Positions 8,146 through 14,712 are shown, numbered from the stretch's first letter. The stretch: DNA of 16,951 nucleotides from an uncultured Collinsella sp. (GCA_902494035.1 CABURV010000039.1:1-16951), one strand, 5' to 3'. Made by a program: numbers and translations. Notes: generated by a model from the letters alone, not told the origin.

Positions 8146-8637
8146 GTGGCTGTTTCGAATCCGCCTAAGGGAAGCGTTTCTTCTTCGTCCATCAAGCCGG
8201 TTACGCGCAAGGCCGTGCGTTGCCAGCGCGAGGTCGCTTGGCTTGTCACGCAGGCGGCGGGCAGGCTTGTGGCGACCACTCAGGACGTCAATGCGCCTAC
8301 GCCGAGCTTTGTGTTAGCGGCGGCGCTGGATTTTGTGCGCCAATTGGAGGTTGCCGCGCAGGATGCCAACGGCCACCTCGACTACCAGAACGTTATGGCG
8401 CCCGACCTGCAAACGTTCTGCCACATGGCCAAGTTGCCTGCCGCGCCCAATGCGCTTTCGGACGCAGGCTACATGTTTACGCTCTCGGGCGCGGACCTTA
8501 TCCGCGACATCTATGCATACTGCAGCGAGCTCGCCGAGCGCCACGTCTTTGACGCGGCAGAAGTCAAACCGGGAAATGTCATCAAGCTGGTTCTTAGGCT
8601 GTTCCTGATAGACGGGTTCGGGGCCATGCCGGCGTAA
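8146..8637 (+). CDS. Hypothetical protein, 163 residues
   Basis: I do not recognise this family. The protein has a Ser/Lys-rich start (to about residue 25), then an all-helical, mildly acidic body with no membrane segment, signal peptide or cysteine cluster. The body includes REVAWLVTQAAGRLVATTQD, FVLAAALDFVRQLEVAAQD and DLIRDIYAYCSELAERHVF. The helices are amphipathic and suggest a small soluble helical bundle. The start is GTG at 8146, five bases after GGGAGG, a strong ribosome-binding site. It is divergent from the HNH gene (215 bases between) and convergent with the AlbA_2 gene (100 bases between). Normal codon use and a good start site argue that it is real. Confidence 0.72.
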   Translation: MAVSNPPKGSVSSSSIKPVTRKAVRCQREVAWLVTQAAGRLVATTQDVNAPTPSFVLAAALDFVRQLEVAAQDANGHLDYQNVMAPDLQTFCHMAKLPAAPNALSDAGYMFTLSGADLIRDIYAYCSELAERHVFDAAEVKPGNVIKLVLRLFLIDGFGAMPA

Positions 8638-8737
8638 GCCGAGTCTTTAGCATCACCGTCGACTGGGCAACAACCGCTTTACCTTAATGGACGCCAATCG
8701 AGGGTCGATTATTGGGTCGCCTCGTCCACTAACGCAT

Positions 8738-10204
8738 CTATCCCACGCGCTCCGACAGTCGATACTTGCGGTTGCGGCTCGTCGCCGGCGCCGTGGGCTC
8801 AAGCTCGCCTTGAGCAATGAGCGCGTTGACGCGCGACCTAACCTGGGAAATTGTGAGCCCTGTGTGCTCTGCCAGCTCGCGCGTCCCCAGCTCGCCGTAG
8901 TGTTTGAGTGCCGTCACAATTAAGCCCCCGCCATGATCGACCGGCTCGATCTTTGAACGGTAAAGTACGACCTTGAACCGATCGAATCCCGGGCAGAACA
9001 GGGGCCCGGCCAGACCATGCGCGCGCATGGCATCGATCATCATCGGGATGCCCGAGCCATTGCCCTCAGCCGGCGAACCTGCGCCATCCGGCAGCGGGAC
9101 AATCGACATGAGCTTCACAAGCGTCGCGTTACGGCATCGGGAGCTGCCGTCAAACAAGTTCTCGCGAGTCTTTCCCCCGTAAAGGCCGCCAGGATTTGTC
9201 ACCTCGACACGATCATCAAAGACGTCGACGGCAATCGATTGTCCACAGAACCGATCCCCGTATTCTCGATGGATTACGGCGTTGGCGATTGCCTCGCGCA
9301 GAACCTCCTCGGGAATCTCAAGCGAGTCGACACGCGAGACGCCTTGGACGGTCGAGGTTCGCCGCAAATTCTTGGCGACGGCTGCGACGGCATCCGAGAT
9401 CATCTCGCCCAACGTTCCCTCACAGATTGTGCGGTCCATGAACCTCAGCGACCCCGCCATGCCCTTCTGAGTTCCCGCATGGACAGCCACGTCAATGAAG
9501 AGCTTGGGATAGAACTGCTGAGGGTAGGTGCCCACAACTAGGAGTCCAGCCTTGGTGACATTGCCCTGGGAATCAAGGATATTTAGGCGCTCCAGCTTCG
9601 TTTGTTTGTCCGGCGCGCCGCGCATTGCCCGGGGCGTCAACGAGAAAGCCCGATCTATCGTACGGTCGACCAGCGTCTCGTCGAGATTGTCCGCGCCCGC
9701 ACCCGCCACCGCGTCCCGATCGCTCGGAGTCGCTCGACCGTATGACGCCAATGCGAGCACCTCGGTCGATGAAAGCGGCACATCTTTGTCATCGATGCGC
9801 TTGTAGCTGCCGCCCTGGGCGCCCCGCTCTATGACATAGCAGGGCTTGCTCGACGGATCGAGCTCCTCAATCGTAATGACGAGAACGATGACGTCCTGAA
9901 GCTCCACTCGCTCGATCGTGTATTTAGGCGGATTGGCCAGCTTTCCTCGACCGCCCGCATCACCCATGCCTGACACAAATTGGTTGAGCACTTTCTCGGT
10001 CTCGAAGTTCTCAACCGGGACAAAACCTGCGCGCTCACTCACTCCGAGCACGATGATTCCGCCGGCAGTGTTCGCGAATGCGCTCACCGTTTCCCACACA
10101 TCGCGGGAAAGCGTCGTGGCGCTCTCCTTCACTTCGACGTTAAGATCATCCGAGTCCATACGCCTTAAAGACTCAAGCAGACCGGTCAGCTCGTTTTCGT
10201 TCAT
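8738..10204 (-). CDS. AlbA_2 (Schlafen-type) ATP-binding protein with C-terminal winged helix
   Basis: A 488-residue cytoplasmic protein. The N-terminal AlbA_2 domain (about 20-155) shows VEVKES with E25, FANTAGGIIVLGV at 43-55 and GSYKRIDD at 132-139. The middle part (about 295-410) is the HATPase_c_4 region: LREAIANAVIHREY with N308 and H312, VEVTNPGGL at 334-342 and GNGSGIPMM at 381-389. The tail (about 425-485) looks like a winged helix, RELAEHTGLTISQVRSRVNALI. This architecture is usually annotated as a putative transcriptional regulator, though some relatives act in phage defence or RNA handling. I use the ATG at 10204; a GTG at 10210 lies too close to the AAGGA site. Its promoter and a long hairpin in its leader lie at 10269-10393. 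Confidence 0.87.
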   Translation of the reverse strand: MNENELTGLLESLRRMDSDDLNVEVKESATTLSRDVWETVSAFANTAGGIIVLGVSERAGFVPVENFETEKVLNQFVSGMGDAGGRGKLANPPKYTIERVELQDVIVLVITIEELDPSSKPCYVIERGAQGGSYKRIDDKDVPLSSTEVLALASYGRATPSDRDAVAGAGADNLDETLVDRTIDRAFSLTPRAMRGAPDKQTKLERLNILDSQGNVTKAGLLVVGTYPQQFYPKLFIDVAVHAGTQKGMAGSLRFMDRTICEGTLGEMISDAVAAVAKNLRRTSTVQGVSRVDSLEIPEEVLREAIANAVIHREYGDRFCGQSIAVDVFDDRVEVTNPGGLYGGKTRENLFDGSSRCRNATLVKLMSIVPLPDGAGSPAEGNGSGIPMMIDAMRAHGLAGPLFCPGFDRFKVVLYRSKIEPVDHGGGLIVTALKHYGELGTRELAEHTGLTISQVRSRVNALIAQGELEPTAPATSRNRKYRLSERVG

Positions 10205-10268
10205 CTGCACGTCCTTTCGCTCGGTCCTGCGGAGAATGCCGCGGATAGATTTCCCTCGTCTCTCAGTT

Positions 10269-10324
10269 ATCTCTCATCTATCTCTCTATCTCTCGGCTTA
10301 GAGATAGAGAGATAGATGAGAGAT
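10269..10324. repeat. Perfect 25-bp inverted repeat with 6-base loop
   Basis: The left arm at 10269-10293 (starting ATCTCTCATC) is exactly complementary to the right arm at 10300-10324 (ending GATGAGAGAT); the loop is CGGCTT. Arms are built of ATCTCTC/ATCT simple-sequence blocks. If the leftward promoter at 10347-10374 is right, the hairpin lies in the 5' leader of the AlbA_2 gene, about 65 bases before its start codon. It lacks a T-tract on either side, so it is not a standard terminator. Confidence 0.9.
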
Positions 10325-10346
10325 GGAATGTCTACCATTTGCTTCA

Positions 10347-10393
10347 TTTATACATATTTTTGCTGGTAGAACAATTGGTATTGAGACAATACC
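10347..10393 (-). promoter_or_regulatory. Promoter and candidate operator of the AlbA_2 gene
   Basis: Read leftward, a -35 box TTGTTC (10369-10374) and a -10 box TATAAA (10347-10352) are 16 bases apart, giving a start near 10340 and a leader of about 135 bases. A perfect 7-bp dyad GGTATTG-AGA-CAATACC (10377-10393) lies directly upstream of the -35 and is a plausible site for a regulator, perhaps the winged-helix protein itself. The boxes are seen; the regulator is inferred. Confidence 0.55.
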
Positions 10394-10468
10394 ATGATTG
10401 CCTGTCTCTTTGCTGCTCAGTTATCTCTCATATTTTTCTCTCATCTTCCTGTCATCTCTCATATTAGA

Positions 10469-10512
10469 GACGAATGAGGGACGAGAGATACGCGAGTGAT
10501 GGACGAGTGAGG
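10469..10512 (+). repeat. Four tandem degenerate 11-bp repeats
   Basis: Consecutive units are GACGAATGAGG, GACGAGAGATA, CGCGAGTGATG and GACGAGTGAGG, with no bases between. The period is close to one DNA turn, so equivalent bases lie on one face. The same core, ACGAG followed by a purine-rich GNGGA, appears singly and inverted further right. Confidence 0.8.
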
Positions 10513-10629
10513 ATTTTCGGACGGTCGGATATCGAGAGTGGATATTTGGACGGTTTTTGGGGCTTTTGCGGCAAATTCCGTCCAAATATCCACTCTCGTT
10601 CGATAGGTATCCGGAAATCCTCGCTCGTC
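10502..10629. repeat. Long imperfect inverted repeat with 52-base arms
   Basis: Arms at 10502-10553 and 10578-10629 match at 40 of 52 positions when one is reverse-complemented. The inner 21 bp (10533-10553 with 10578-10598) are perfect, and the outer 20 match at 18. The 24-base centre is 10554-10577. The arms are one inverted and one direct copy of the 51-bp unit described in the next entry. Confidence 0.85.
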
Positions 10630-10679
10630 CGTCCGAATATCCACTCTCGTTTGGCGAGTGTCCAATTTTCCACGCTCGT
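10578..10679 (+). repeat. Tandem duplication of a 51-bp unit
   Basis: Units 10578-10628 and 10629-10679 match at 38 of 51 positions, with 22 of the first 23 identical (CCGTCC, then AATATCCACTCTCG). Each unit carries two copies of the inverted 11-mer (TCCACTCTCGT, and TCCTCGCTCGT or TCCACGCTCGT) 29 bases apart. Open frames through this stretch give repetitive peptides and are not credible genes. Confidence 0.85.
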
Positions 10680-10756
10680 GCGGCGGGCACGCGAGCCCTT
10701 CGCCCAATCCGCTGGCATCGTCTCCAGTTCGCCGCAGGGTCGCGGCCCCATATGGG

Positions 10757-10807
10757 TATACTCTCGAGGATTCGACTCGATTCGCCCCCGCTGGGGCGTC
10801 AAAGGAG
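10757..10807 (+). promoter_or_regulatory. Probable -10 box and ribosome-binding site of the M16 peptidase gene
   Basis: TATACT at 10757-10762 is a good -10 match about 53 bases before the start codon, but no clear -35 lies 16-18 bases upstream. AAAGGAG at 10801-10807, seven bases before the ATG, is a strong ribosome-binding site and fixes the start. Confidence 0.5.
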
Positions 10808-10814
10808 ACTGCAT

Positions 10815-13800
10815 ATGCCCACCACCTCAACCGACCCGCGCGCCGCAGCCGCTGCACTGCTGGTGCCCGGCACTACCTGCCACGGCTTTGCCGTCGAGCG
10901 CCGCGAGACCGTTCCCGAGCTCGACTCGGACGCTTACGTGCTGCGACACACTGCCTCGGGCGCTCGTCTGCTGTACCTGGCGTGCGACGACGAAAACAAG
11001 GCCTTTGCCATTGGCTTTAAGACGCCGCCGGCCGATTCCACCGGCGTGTTCCATATTCTTGAGCACTCGGTGCTGTGCGGATCGGCCAAGTTTCCCGTCA
11101 AGGAGCCGTTTGTCGACCTGATCAAGAGCTCCATGCAGACGTTCCTCAACGCCATGACCTACCCCGACAAGACCATCTACCCCGTTGCCACCACCAACGA
11201 GCAGGATCTGTACAACCTGATGGACGTGTACCTGGACGCGGTGTTCAACCCGGCCATCTATACCAAGCCCACCATTTTTGAGCAGGAGGGCTGGCACTAC
11301 GAACTGGACCTGCCGGAGGGCGACGGCGACAGCAGCGCCGCGAGCCTGCACGAGGGCACGCTGCGTTATAACGGCGTGGTGTTCAACGAGATGAAGGGCG
11401 CGCTGTCCGATCCCATGAGCGTGCTGGACGATGCCGTCAACGCCGCGCTCTATCCCGACACCGCCTATGCGCACGAGAGCGGCGGTGACCCACGCGCGAT
11501 CCCTGCGCTCACCTACGAGCAGTTCCTGGACACGCACGCGCGACACTACAATCCCTCCAACTCCTACATCACGCTCTACGGCGACCTGGACGTGGACCGC
11601 GCACTGGCCTTTTTGGACGAGCGCTATCTGTCGCAGCCGAGTGCCGCGAGCCGCCGCATGGACGCTGCCGTTGCCGCCGGCGAGGACCCGTCCACGCTGG
11701 CGCCCAATCCGTTGGACGCGCAGGCGCCCGTGACCTGCGAGTACAAGCGCATCGAGATGGCCACCACACCCGAGAACGCCCTGGTGGGCCTGGGCCTTGT
11801 GCTGGGCAGCGCGCTCGACCGCAAGCGCACGATCGCGGCGGATATCCTGTTCGAGGCGCTGCTGGGCTCCAACGAAGCGCCGGTTAAGAAGGCCATTCTG
11901 GCCGCCGGCCTGGGCGGCAACGTGGTGAGCTACACCGCGGCCGAGAGCCTGCAGCCCTACGAGCTCATCATGCTGCAAAACGCACAGCCCGGTGTGGCGC
12001 GCGAGCTGCGTCGCGTGTTCCAGGACGCCTGCCGCGACCTGTGCGAGCACGGAGTTCCGCGCGAGCGTCTGGAAGCCATCATCAGCAGCAACGAGTACGA
12101 CCTGCGCCAGCGTGACTATGGCATCGCCGACGGCGTGGCCATTGCGTGCGACGCGCTGAGCACCTGGCTCTACGATGACGACGCCGCGACGCTGGCGCTC
12201 AAGTACGGCCCGGTGTACGAGGAGCTGCGTAGCGAGCTGGACGGCAGCTATTTTGAGGACCTGCTGCGCGAGCTGGTGCTGGAAAACGACCACATGGCAC
12301 TGGTCGAGCTGGTGCCGGTGGACGCCGCCGAGGGTTCGGAGGGTGCCGAGGCCGCCGAGCTGGCAGCCAAGCGCGATGCCATGACCGATGCCGAGCTGAC
12401 CGACGTGGTCGAGCGCACGGCCGCGCTGCGTGCCGCGCAGGAGGCGGAAGACACACCCGAGGCCAAGGCCACGCTGCCGCGCCTGCGCGTGTCCGACATT
12501 GGCGAGGCGCGCCCCGAGCCGCCACTGATCGTGGACACGACCGTGCCCATCCCCTGCCTGCGCCACGGCATCCCCACCAACCGTCTGGCCTACGCCATGC
12601 AGTATTTCGACCTGAACTGCGTCGCGTTTGAGGACCTGCCCTATGTGACACTGCTCTGCCGCCTGCTTAAGCAGCTGCCCACGCGCGAGCACTCGGCCGA
12701 GGAACTCGACAACTTGCTCGCTGGCAAGCTCGGCTTTTTGAGCTTTACGACCGAGGTCATGACGCAGCCCGAAGTGGACGGCGTGCGCCCCTACCTGCTG
12801 GTGAGCGCCGGCGCCCTGTCCGAGAAGATCGATGCGCTGGCGAGTCTGCCGCGCGAGGTATGGTCGAGCACGCTTTTGGCAGATGCCGACGCCGACCGCG
12901 TGCGCGACGTGCTCACACAGATTCGCATTGGGCTTGAGCAGGGCTTTATCAACAACGGCCACTCGGCGGCGCTCGGTCGCGCGATGAGCTACAGCTCGCC
13001 TTCGGCCGTGGTGCGCGAGCAGCTTTCGGGCGTGGACTTCTATCTGTTCCTGCGCGACCTGCTCGACCACTTTGACGAGCGCGTGAACGGGTTGCGTACC
13101 AAGCTTGCCGAGCTGGCAGGCCGCATCTTTGTGGCCGATGGCTGCCTGGCGAGCTTTACCGGCAGCGACGAGGACTTTAACGCATACTGGGCCGCCGCGG
13201 GCGACCTGGAGCTGGGCGCTGGCGACGGCGCCGATGCCGGCCGCAACGCGCTCGTGGTGCCGACGCCGTGCGACCGCCACGAGGCCTTTGTCATCCCCAG
13301 CGACATCTGTTTTGCGGCAAGCGCGTGCGACCCGCGTCGCTTGGGCATCGACGTGACGGGCGCCTGGGCGGTTGCCGCCAACGCGCTCTCCTACGACTAT
13401 CTGTGGAACGAGATCCGCGTTAAGGGCGGCGCGTACGGCTGCGGATTCCGCGCGGCCGGCGAGCGTCAGGCGGCGTTCTACACCTACCGCGACCCGGCAA
13501 TCGACCCCTCGATTGAGCGCGTGGCGCGCGCAGGCGAATGGCTCGGCAGCTTTGAGCCCGACGAGGCCGCCTTTGAGGGCTTTATCGTGAGCTGCGTGAG
13601 CGGCATGGACGCGCCGGTGAAGCCGTACGCGCTCACCAAGCGCCGCAACACGACCTACCTGGCCGGGCTCGATCCGCATGCGCGCGAGGAGCGCCGCGCC
13701 CAGATGCTCGCCGCCACGCCCGGTGAGCTTCGCTCGCTCGGCGCCGACGTAACGCGCATCGCAGCCGAGTCACCCACCTGCGTCTTTGGCGGCCGCGACG

Positions 13801-13850
13801 TCATCGCCAAGAGCAACGCCGGCTTCAACGTCATCGACCTGCTGGGCTAA
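10815..13850 (+). CDS. M16C (presequence-protease-like) zinc metallopeptidase
   Basis: A 1011-residue cytoplasmic peptidase of the insulinase superfamily, M16C/PreP group, which degrades peptides and unfolded fragments in a closed chamber. The inverted zinc motif HxxEH is H80-I-L-E83-H84. The third ligand is probably E192 in GVVFNEMKG, slightly farther than in PreP because of an acidic insert near 167-181. The following FPVKEPFVDLIKSSMQTFLNAMTYPDKTIYPVAT is typical of PreP. The C-terminal substrate-binding Arg/Tyr pair is R868 and Y874 in RVKGGAYG. Length equals a full two-half M16C enzyme, so it is intact. The open frame extends to 10557 through repeats; the ATG at 10815 has the ribosome-binding site. 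A 950-codon antisense frame is a codon-bias shadow. Confidence 0.95.
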   Translation: MPTTSTDPRAAAAALLVPGTTCHGFAVERRETVPELDSDAYVLRHTASGARLLYLACDDENKAFAIGFKTPPADSTGVFHILEHSVLCGSAKFPVKEPFVDLIKSSMQTFLNAMTYPDKTIYPVATTNEQDLYNLMDVYLDAVFNPAIYTKPTIFEQEGWHYELDLPEGDGDSSAASLHEGTLRYNGVVFNEMKGALSDPMSVLDDAVNAALYPDTAYAHESGGDPRAIPALTYEQFLDTHARHYNPSNSYITLYGDLDVDRALAFLDERYLSQPSAASRRMDAAVAAGEDPSTLAPNPLDAQAPVTCEYKRIEMATTPENALVGLGLVLGSALDRKRTIAADILFEALLGSNEAPVKKAILAAGLGGNVVSYTAAESLQPYELIMLQNAQPGVARELRRVFQDACRDLCEHGVPRERLEAIISSNEYDLRQRDYGIADGVAIACDALSTWLYDDDAATLALKYGPVYEELRSELDGSYFEDLLRELVLENDHMALVELVPVDAAEGSEGAEAAELAAKRDAMTDAELTDVVERTAALRAAQEAEDTPEAKATLPRLRVSDIGEARPEPPLIVDTTVPIPCLRHGIPTNRLAYAMQYFDLNCVAFEDLPYVTLLCRLLKQLPTREHSAEELDNLLAGKLGFLSFTTEVMTQPEVDGVRPYLLVSAGALSEKIDALASLPREVWSSTLLADADADRVRDVLTQIRIGLEQGFINNGHSAALGRAMSYSSPSAVVREQLSGVDFYLFLRDLLDHFDERVNGLRTKLAELAGRIFVADGCLASFTGSDEDFNAYWAAAGDLELGAGDGADAGRNALVVPTPCDRHEAFVIPSDICFAASACDPRRLGIDVTGAWAVAANALSYDYLWNEIRVKGGAYGCGFRAAGERQAAFYTYRDPAIDPSIERVARAGEWLGSFEPDEAAFEGFIVSCVSGMDAPVKPYALTKRRNTTYLAGLDPHAREERRAQMLAATPGELRSLGADVTRIAAESPTCVFGGRDVIAKSNAGFNVIDLLG

Positions 13851-13864
13851 GGCACGGCAAGCAA

Positions 13865-13909
13865 AACTACCACGAAGGGCGCAGTTCACAGGCGCCCTTC
13901 GTGGTAGTT
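13865..13909 (+). terminator. Hairpin terminator after the M16 peptidase gene
   Basis: A perfect 18-bp stem (13865-13882 with 13892-13909; arms begin AACTACCACG) and a 9-base loop lie 15 bases past the stop. The rightward side has only a weak T-rich tail (CGAACATTTGTT), while the leftward side has TTTTGC, so it may work in both directions. Confidence 0.75.
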
Positions 13910-13945
13910 CGAACATTTGTTCTATACGCACACATGTTCTATAGT
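13910..13945 (+). promoter_or_regulatory. Upstream hicAB promoter with a LexA-like box over its -35
   Basis: A -35 box TTGTTC (13917-13922) and a -10 box TATAGT (13940-13945) are separated by 17 bases. The sequence CGAACATTTGTTCT (13910-13923) matches the Gram-positive and actinobacterial LexA consensus CGAAC-N4-GTTCG at nine of ten defined positions and covers the -35. TGTTCTATA also repeats at 13918-13926 and 13935-13943. SOS control is inference from this match. Confidence 0.55.
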
Positions 13946-13953
13946 AGAGGTGC

Positions 13954-13991
13954 TTGCATCGAACTGAAATTGCAACTAGAATATAGTTGCA
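13954..13991 (+). promoter_or_regulatory. Proximal hicAB promoter with dyad operator
   Basis: A -35 box TTGCAT (13954-13959) and a -10 box TAGAAT (13977-13982) are 17 bases apart, with a start near 13989, just before hicA. A perfect dyad TGCAACTA-N5-TAGTTGCA (13971-13991) covers the -10. HicB proteins with a ribbon-helix-helix tail repress their own operon, so this is the likely HicB operator. Confidence 0.65.
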
Positions 13992-14005
13992 GAATGTGAG
14001 GCGGG

Positions 14006-14269
14006 ATGACTCGATCCGATAAACTCATCGCCCAGCTGCTTAGCTGTCCTTCAACGTATAGATTTGCTGACTTTCTTAAAGTTATGGCTTCATATGGCTT
14101 TGAAATGGACAGCAAAGGCAAGACGTCCGGATCGCGCGTTCGCTTCTACAGGCCATCAGATGGCAGGATGTTCGTAATGCACGCGCCTCATCCATCTGAC
14201 GAATTGACAGCGGGGACCATTCGAAACATCGTTCGCTTTCTGCAAGATGTCGGAGGTAGTCATGAGTAA
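14006..14269 (+). CDS. hicA: HicA-family mRNA-interferase toxin
   Basis: An 87-residue toxin of the HicAB system; HicA proteins have a small double-stranded-RNA-binding-like fold and cut mRNA independently of translation. Visible features are the N-terminal helix KLIAQLL, DFLKVMASYGFEMD, the conserved GSR at 42-44 starting a strand (GSRVRFYRP), and MHAPHPSDEL at 58-67, followed by a C-terminal helix. In well-studied HicA the catalytic His follows GS; here that position is Arg44, and H59/H62 are the remaining histidines, a variant also common in actinobacterial and clostridial relatives. The ATG at 14006 follows GAGG closely. It overlaps the antitoxin start by eight bases, so the two are translationally coupled. 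Base composition is lower in G+C than the neighbours, consistent with acquisition. Confidence 0.87.
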   Translation: MTRSDKLIAQLLSCPSTYRFADFLKVMASYGFEMDSKGKTSGSRVRFYRPSDGRMFVMHAPHPSDELTAGTIRNIVRFLQDVGGSHE

Positions 14270-14591
14270 CGTTTTGGCATACAAGGGTTATTTCGCCCCG
14301 GTCGAGTTCGATGCCGAACAGCATGTGCTAACAGGTATGGTCGCCGGCATTAGGGACGCAATCGTATTTGAAGGCTCCACGGCTGAAGAAGTGGAGCAAT
14401 GCTTCCACGACGCCGTCGACGATTACCTTGAGTTTTGCGCCGAGAAGGGCAAGGAACCCGAGCGGGCTTTTAAGGGCTCGTTCAACGTAAGAACGGGCTC
14501 TGAGCTCCACAAGCAAGCAGCGCTGGCAGCGGCAAAGAAGGGTGAGTCACTCAATAAGTTTGTGACTGAAGCGATCGCTGCGGCGCTGTGA
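14262..14591 (+). CDS. hicB: HicB-family antitoxin
   Basis: A 109-residue antitoxin that binds and blocks HicA and represses the operon. The N-terminal HicB domain (about 6-70) shows YKGYFAPVEFD, a central IRDAIVFEGSTAEEVEQ and FHDAVDDYLEFCAEKGKEPE, a degraded RNase-H-like fold. The C-terminal ribbon-helix-helix (about 73-107) shows FNVRTGSELHKQAALAA then GESLNKFVTEAI. I chose the ATG at 14262, five bases after GGAGG, rather than the in-frame ATG at 14247, which lies before that site. It is immediately downstream of and overlapping hicA. The ribbon-helix-helix should recognise the dyad at 13971-13991. A hairpin terminator follows, so the operon is just these two genes. Confidence 0.9.
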   Translation: MSNVLAYKGYFAPVEFDAEQHVLTGMVAGIRDAIVFEGSTAEEVEQCFHDAVDDYLEFCAEKGKEPERAFKGSFNVRTGSELHKQAALAAAKKGESLNKFVTEAIAAAL

Positions 14592-14603
14592 AGCCAACGT
14601 CGA

Positions 14604-14648
14604 GTCGAAGCCGCCACACAGGGCGCCTTTGTGGCGGCTTCGACGTTT
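14604..14648 (+). terminator. Hairpin terminator of hicAB
   Basis: A perfect 15-bp stem GTCGAAGCCGCCACA (14604-14618) with its complement at 14630-14644, an 11-base loop and a short GTTTGC tail, begins 12 bases after the hicB stop. The T-run is short, so efficiency is uncertain. Confidence 0.7.
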
Positions 14649-14712
14649 GCCCAGATAAAACCAGCCAAAATAAGCCTGTCACTTTTTGGCAGGTTTGCTA
14701 GAGGAGGTTGGG

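Larger units (their letters stand above)
10262..10462. repeat. Dispersed ATCTCTCAT repeats, including a 16-bp direct repeat
   Basis: The 16-mer CTCAGTTATCTCTCAT occurs identically at 10262-10277 and 10416-10431. Its core ATCTCTCAT recurs at 10454-10462, as TTCTCTCAT at 10436-10444, and inverted at 10316-10324. That gives five copies in 200 bases between the AlbA_2 start and the 11-base repeat array. Confidence 0.85.

Noticed and set aside
8696..8710. Hairpin AATCGA-GGG-TCGATT as a terminator between convergent genes
   Set aside because: The stem is only 6 bp, AT-containing and without a T-tract, so it is too weak to call.
10469..10679. CRISPR array
   Set aside because: Repeats are only 11 bp or 51 bp, degenerate, in both orientations, and without unique spacers of even length. 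No cas gene is near.
10205..10814. Retron or similar reverse-transcribed RNA locus
   Set aside because: Long inverted repeats are present, but there is no reverse transcriptase gene; the neighbouring proteins are an AlbA_2 ATPase and an M16 peptidase.
10421..10857. Several short frames through the repeat region
   Set aside because: They have repetitive peptides on both strands, created by the repeats, with no ribosome-binding sites; treated as non-coding.
10827..13679. A 950-codon open frame antisense to the M16 peptidase
   Set aside because: The sense strand has all M16C motifs. Long antisense frames follow from high GC at third positions, and the antisense peptide is His/Val/Arg/Gly-rich with no recognisable domain.
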